A DNA stretch of 44,257 bases from Candidatus Bipolaricaulota bacterium (lineage in GTDB: Bacteria > Bipolaricaulota > Bipolaricaulia > RBG-16-55-9 > DRXL01), in assembly GCA_026414955.1 (NCBI GenBank), contig JAOAIA010000001.1, positions 1 to 44,257 of the forward strand, written 5' to 3'. This document shows, piece after piece, positions 42,496 to 44,257 of the stretch (positions within the stretch are counted from its first letter, which is position 1; the number at the start of each line of letters is the position of its first letter). The translations under genes were made by a program, and so were the position numbers. The notes under the pieces are model-generated. The model was not told the origin of the DNA. It did no database searches and saw only the letters and a program-made list of their open reading frames with translations.

Positions 42496-42528
42496 AAAGT
42501 TACAAGCCCAACTGCTGAACTTGTAACT
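42491..42528 (-). terminator. Intrinsic terminator of tRNA-Asn
   Basis: On the minus strand AGTTACAAG/CTTGTAACT (9 bp, perfect) is followed by TTTTATT. The T-run overlaps the prpE stop codon on the other strand. Confidence 0.75.
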
Positions 42529-42548
42529 GGCAACTGTGAACTCGCTCG

Positions 42549-42875
42549 TGGCTCCTCGGGCAGGATTCGAACCTGCGACCCACCGGTTACGAGTGCCCTA
42601 ACATTTCTGCTAGGCTCGGACTATCTCTTCACCCGCTCATGGGAGAGCTAAGGGTGTCGGGCGCTTCTGAGGCCTTATTGGTATGGGCTACTCAGCCTCT
42701 AGTCTCTGCACGTTCCTGCCTACACTATGGCCCTTCGGCAGGCTTCGCTCAGGGTTACCATTCCAGCTCTTTCGGCTGGGGCGGGCTTCCCTGAATTCAC
42801 CCGATTTTTCAACCACGGTTTCCCGTGGAAGCTGCATTACTACAGCCGGTTGCTCTACCGCTGAGCTACCGAGGA
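42549..42875 (-). tRNA. tRNA-Asn(GTT) interrupted by a group I intron
   Basis: The exons are 42875-42842 and 42589-42549. Joined they give a 75-nt tRNA: acceptor TCCTCGG/CCGAGGA, D stem GCTC/GAGC, anticodon stem ACCGG/CCGGT, loop CTGTTAA (anticodon GTT), T arm GCAGG-TTCGAAT-CCTGC, discriminator G and encoded CCA (42551-42549). The first exon ends in CTGT and the second begins TAA, so the intron lies between anticodon positions 35 and 36. A promoter lies 10 bases upstream and a terminator 20 bases downstream, so the gene looks functional only if spliced. Confidence 0.95.
42590..42841 (-). ncRNA. Group I intron (252 nt, no ORF) in tRNA-Asn
   Basis: Conserved core elements are readable on the minus strand. 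P1: exon GCUGU pairs with guide GCAGC (42835-42831), giving the canonical U-G wobble at the 5' splice site. P2: CCACGG-GAAA-CCGTGG (42828-42813). P and Q: TTCAGGG (within 42799-42785) and CCCTGAG (within 42759-42747) form P4. R and S: GCAGAGACTA (42709-42700) and AGATAGTCC (42626-42618) form P7. P3: GGGTG with CACCC. P8: GCTC/GAGC (42648-42635). The intron ends in G (42590). The core resembles cyanobacterial tRNA-Leu introns; a GAGGC/GCCTC stem between R and P3' is extra. Too short for a homing endonuclease. Confidence 0.95.
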
Positions 42876-42885
42876 ATTTCAGCTT

Positions 42886-42915
42886 ATTATAGCATATAGG
42901 GCTGAGACGAGTCAA
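42886..42915 (-). promoter_or_regulatory. Promoter of tRNA-Asn
   Basis: On the minus strand TTGACT (42915-42910), 18 bp and TATAAT (42891-42886), 10 bases before the tRNA 5' end. Confidence 0.85.
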
Positions 42916-43011
42916 GCTCTCCCTCATTCACGGGGTACTCTCTATGAAACTTATGCCCTCTCCCTGTAGTAGATTACTCGCTCACATCCCAGTCATACGA
43001 AAGGAGTGGCC

Positions 43012-43242
43012 ATGAACAAGTGGATCTATGTGCAGACGCTCAGCGGGCTCAGCTTCGCGATGGTCTGTATCCCGTTCGGCTTGACGGTGGCCCAGCTCAA
43101 GCTCTTGTTGGGGATTGATCCGCGCAGTCTGGTCACCCTGCAGTCGGGATTCCAGCCCCTCGCGGAGAACGAATCGCTCTACGAAAAAGTCCTGAACTAC
43201 GACACGGTCTATATCGCGTCGTATCGTCGCGTAGGCTATTGA
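43012..43242 (+). CDS. Stand-alone ubiquitin-like (beta-grasp) small protein
   Basis: The product is exactly 76 residues. It begins with a strand IYVQTLSG that lines up with ubiquitin IFVKTLTG. It continues with TVAQLKLLLGIDP (ubiquitin TIENVKAKI...GIPP), LQSGFQPLAENESL (IFAGKQLEDGRTL) and DTVYIASYRRVGY (STLHLVLRLRGG). Strand-helix-strand order and spacing match the beta-grasp fold with a four-residue shortening after the helix. The C-terminus is GY, not GG, so conjugation would need removal of Tyr76 or would not occur. AAGGAG precedes the ATG at 43012. No E1-, E2- or JAB-like gene is in the window. ThiS/MoaD are less similar and end in GG. Fold assignment is by eye; function unknown. Confidence 0.65.
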   Translation: MNKWIYVQTLSGLSFAMVCIPFGLTVAQLKLLLGIDPRSLVTLQSGFQPLAENESLYEKVLNYDTVYIASYRRVGY

Positions 43243-43247
43243 TGCCC

Positions 43248-43300
43248 ACTCCCTCTCGCCCAACGCGGGGGCTTCTCCTGCAGAAGCTCCCGCTCCCTCC
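43248..43300. repeat. GC-rich hairpin repeat after ubiquitin-like gene
   Basis: CCCTCTCGCCC-AACGC-GGGGG and GCTTCT-CCTGC-AGAAGC hairpins in the intergenic space. Composition is like the dispersed palindromes but the match is weaker. Confidence 0.45.
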
Positions 43301-43377
43301 CTTCCTTGCTTATACTCTTGTCTTGTTTTAGCACCTCCCAATTGCTATGATCAATCTCAGAAAGTCAAGGTGATCTC

Positions 43378-43752
43378 ATGGCTCGGCGCGACGGACTCTT
43401 GATGCGCTTTGTGATTCGCTGGGTCGTCTCGACCGCCGCAGTCGCTGTCGTGACCTGGCTGCTCAATCCCCATATTCGCATCGAAGGCGCAGACTACCTC
43501 AGCGCGGTCATTCTCGTCGGCTTGGTGCTGGGGTTGCTCAATGCGCTCTTACGCCCGATTGTGATATTTCTTACGCTGCCCGCGACTCTGATCACGTTCG
43601 GACTTTTCTTAATTGTCATCAACGCGGGGATGCTCTGGCTCACAGATTTAATTGTGCCCGCGTTGGTCATTGAGAGCTTCGGCTGGGCGCTGCTGGGTGC
43701 GCTGCTCATCAGCATCGTGAGCATGATCTTGTACGCGATTCTCAAAAGTTAA
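43378..43752 (+). CDS. YvlD / phage holin family 4-like membrane protein
   Basis: The 124-residue protein has four membrane helices: FVIRWVVSTAAVAVVTWLL, YLSAVILVGLVLGLLNALL, PIVIFLTLPATLITFGLFLIVINAGMLWLTD and GWALLGALLISIVSMIL. The segment GLLNALLRPIVIFLTLPATLITFGLF is characteristic of the YvlD family (Phage_holin_4_2-like), small conserved membrane proteins of unclear function, not true phage holins here. AAGGTGAT precedes the ATG. No phage genes are nearby. Confidence 0.9.
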   Translation: MARRDGLLMRFVIRWVVSTAAVAVVTWLLNPHIRIEGADYLSAVILVGLVLGLLNALLRPIVIFLTLPATLITFGLFLIVINAGMLWLTDLIVPALVIESFGWALLGALLISIVSMILYAILKS

Positions 43753-43776
43753 AACTCTGAAGGAGGGATCGAGGCT

Positions 43777-44211
43777 ATGGCGCTTGCAGAAGGGACTCTT
43801 GCTCCAAGGATCGAAACAGTAGATCAAAACAACAAAAGAGTGGCCCTCGACTTTCGCGGCGTGACGGTGCTCTACTTCTACCCCAAGGACGACACCCCCG
43901 GCTGCACCACGGAAGCGTGCTCTTTTCGAGACGATCTGAGCGAGTTTGTGCGACGCGGGGTCAAAGTTTATGGTGTGAGCACCGATGACGCCGAGTCGCA
44001 CAAGAAATTTGCGCAAAAATTCGGGCTGAATTTTGCGCTCTTGGCAGACCCAGAGAAGAAGATCTCTCAGGCGTACGGGGTCTTGAGCGAGCGGGGCTAC
44101 GCGCAGCGCGTGACGTTCATCATCAAAGACGGCGTGATCGTGCGCGTCTTTCCCAAAGTTTCTCCTGATGGACATAGCCGCGAGGTGTTGCAGGCGCTAG
44201 AAACAATATGA
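43777..44211 (+). CDS. bcp: Peroxiredoxin of the PrxQ/BCP type
   Basis: The 144-residue protein has VLYFYPKDDTPGCTTEACSFRDD, with peroxidatic Cys43 and resolving Cys48 in the CxxxxC spacing of PrxQ/BCP, and VYGVSTDDAESHKKFAQKF. It reduces peroxides using thioredoxin-like donors. GAAGGAGGG precedes the ATG. It lies 24 bases after the YvlD-like gene. The last 46 bases of the window hold no recognisable gene start. Confidence 0.95.
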   Translation: MALAEGTLAPRIETVDQNNKRVALDFRGVTVLYFYPKDDTPGCTTEACSFRDDLSEFVRRGVKVYGVSTDDAESHKKFAQKFGLNFALLADPEKKISQAYGVLSERGYAQRVTFIIKDGVIVRVFPKVSPDGHSREVLQALETI

Positions 44212-44257
44212 GAGCGAGAGTGCTCTTTACCGAAGGTATCAAGCTGAGGGATTGAAT

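Noticed and set aside
42740..42770. CCCTTCGG...CTCAGGG inside the tRNA intron as another dispersed repeat
   Set aside because: The CCTGAGC stretch is the conserved Q element of the intron core, so similarity to dispersed repeats is probably coincidental.
42683..42927. Open frames of 69-79 codons over the tRNA-Asn intron, considered as an intron-encoded protein
   Set aside because: They run across the exon boundary, have no LAGLIDADG, HNH or GIY-YIG motif, and lie over structured intron core elements.
43012..43242. ThiS or MoaD sulfur carrier as the identity of the 76-residue protein
   Set aside because: It lacks the C-terminal Gly-Gly, and the strand order and internal motifs fit ubiquitin better; no thiamine or molybdopterin genes are adjacent.
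43378..43752. Prophage holin
   Set aside because: The sequence fits the chromosomal YvlD-type family and no other phage gene is present.

Overview
The window is chromosomal DNA from an uncultured-type, probably thermophilic bacterium with moderately high GC. Bacterial identity rests on a bacterial-type aspartyl-tRNA synthetase, carAB, a VKOR/DsbA pair, Shine-Dalgarno starts, and many near-consensus sigma70 promoters (TTGACN, 17-18 bp, TATAAT). Thermophily is only hinted at by an archaeal-type RNase FAU-1 divergent from RNA 3'-phosphate cyclase. A candidate phylum such as Bipolaricaulota/Acetothermia would fit, but this is a guess. All four tRNA genes encode CCA. No rRNA, transposase, integrase, CRISPR array or phage module was seen.

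Layout. 1-1283 (-): 3'-truncated polytopic MATE/MOP-like membrane protein. 1321-4248 (+): tRNA-Arg(GCG), then a translationally coupled chain RHH antitoxin, MazF-like toxin, tandem GNAT and C45 peptidase. 4261-8711 (+): TetR regulator with a perfect 30-bp palindromic operator, a small exported protein, an MMPL/RND exporter and a LolA-like periplasmic protein, a likely envelope lipid or lipoprotein trafficking operon. 8767-14934 (-): aspS, then DUF4129, membrane protein, MoxR, DUF58 and membrane protein. 15069-18438 (-): aldehyde dehydrogenase, beta-helix protein, methyltransferase. 18534-19410: hicA relic, HIT protein, tRNA-Phe and tRNA-Asp. 19446-23923 (-): carAB behind a leader terminator. 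23950-25460 (+): a run of toxin-antitoxin remnants in which antitoxins are open and toxins are broken. 25475-27894: rtcA and FAU-1, divergent. 27954-29121: DsbA-like and VKOR. 29184-39383 (+): an eight-gene MoxR/DUF58/VWA membrane locus. 39434-42495: DoxX, DinB-fold protein, PrpE-type acyl-CoA synthetase. 42549-42875 (-): tRNA-Asn(GUU) interrupted by a 252-nt group I intron. 43012-44211: a 76-residue ubiquitin-like protein, a YvlD-like membrane protein and a PrxQ peroxiredoxin.

The strongest unusual items are the self-splicing-type group I intron inside the tRNA-Asn anticodon, the stand-alone ubiquitin-like protein of exactly ubiquitin length, and a family of GC-rich palindromic repeats that sit in frame inside at least six otherwise conserved genes and form the 3' ends of others. 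The toxin-antitoxin region 23950-25460 shows several independent toxin inactivations, and one pair is bounded by direct repeats of the rtcA 3' end.
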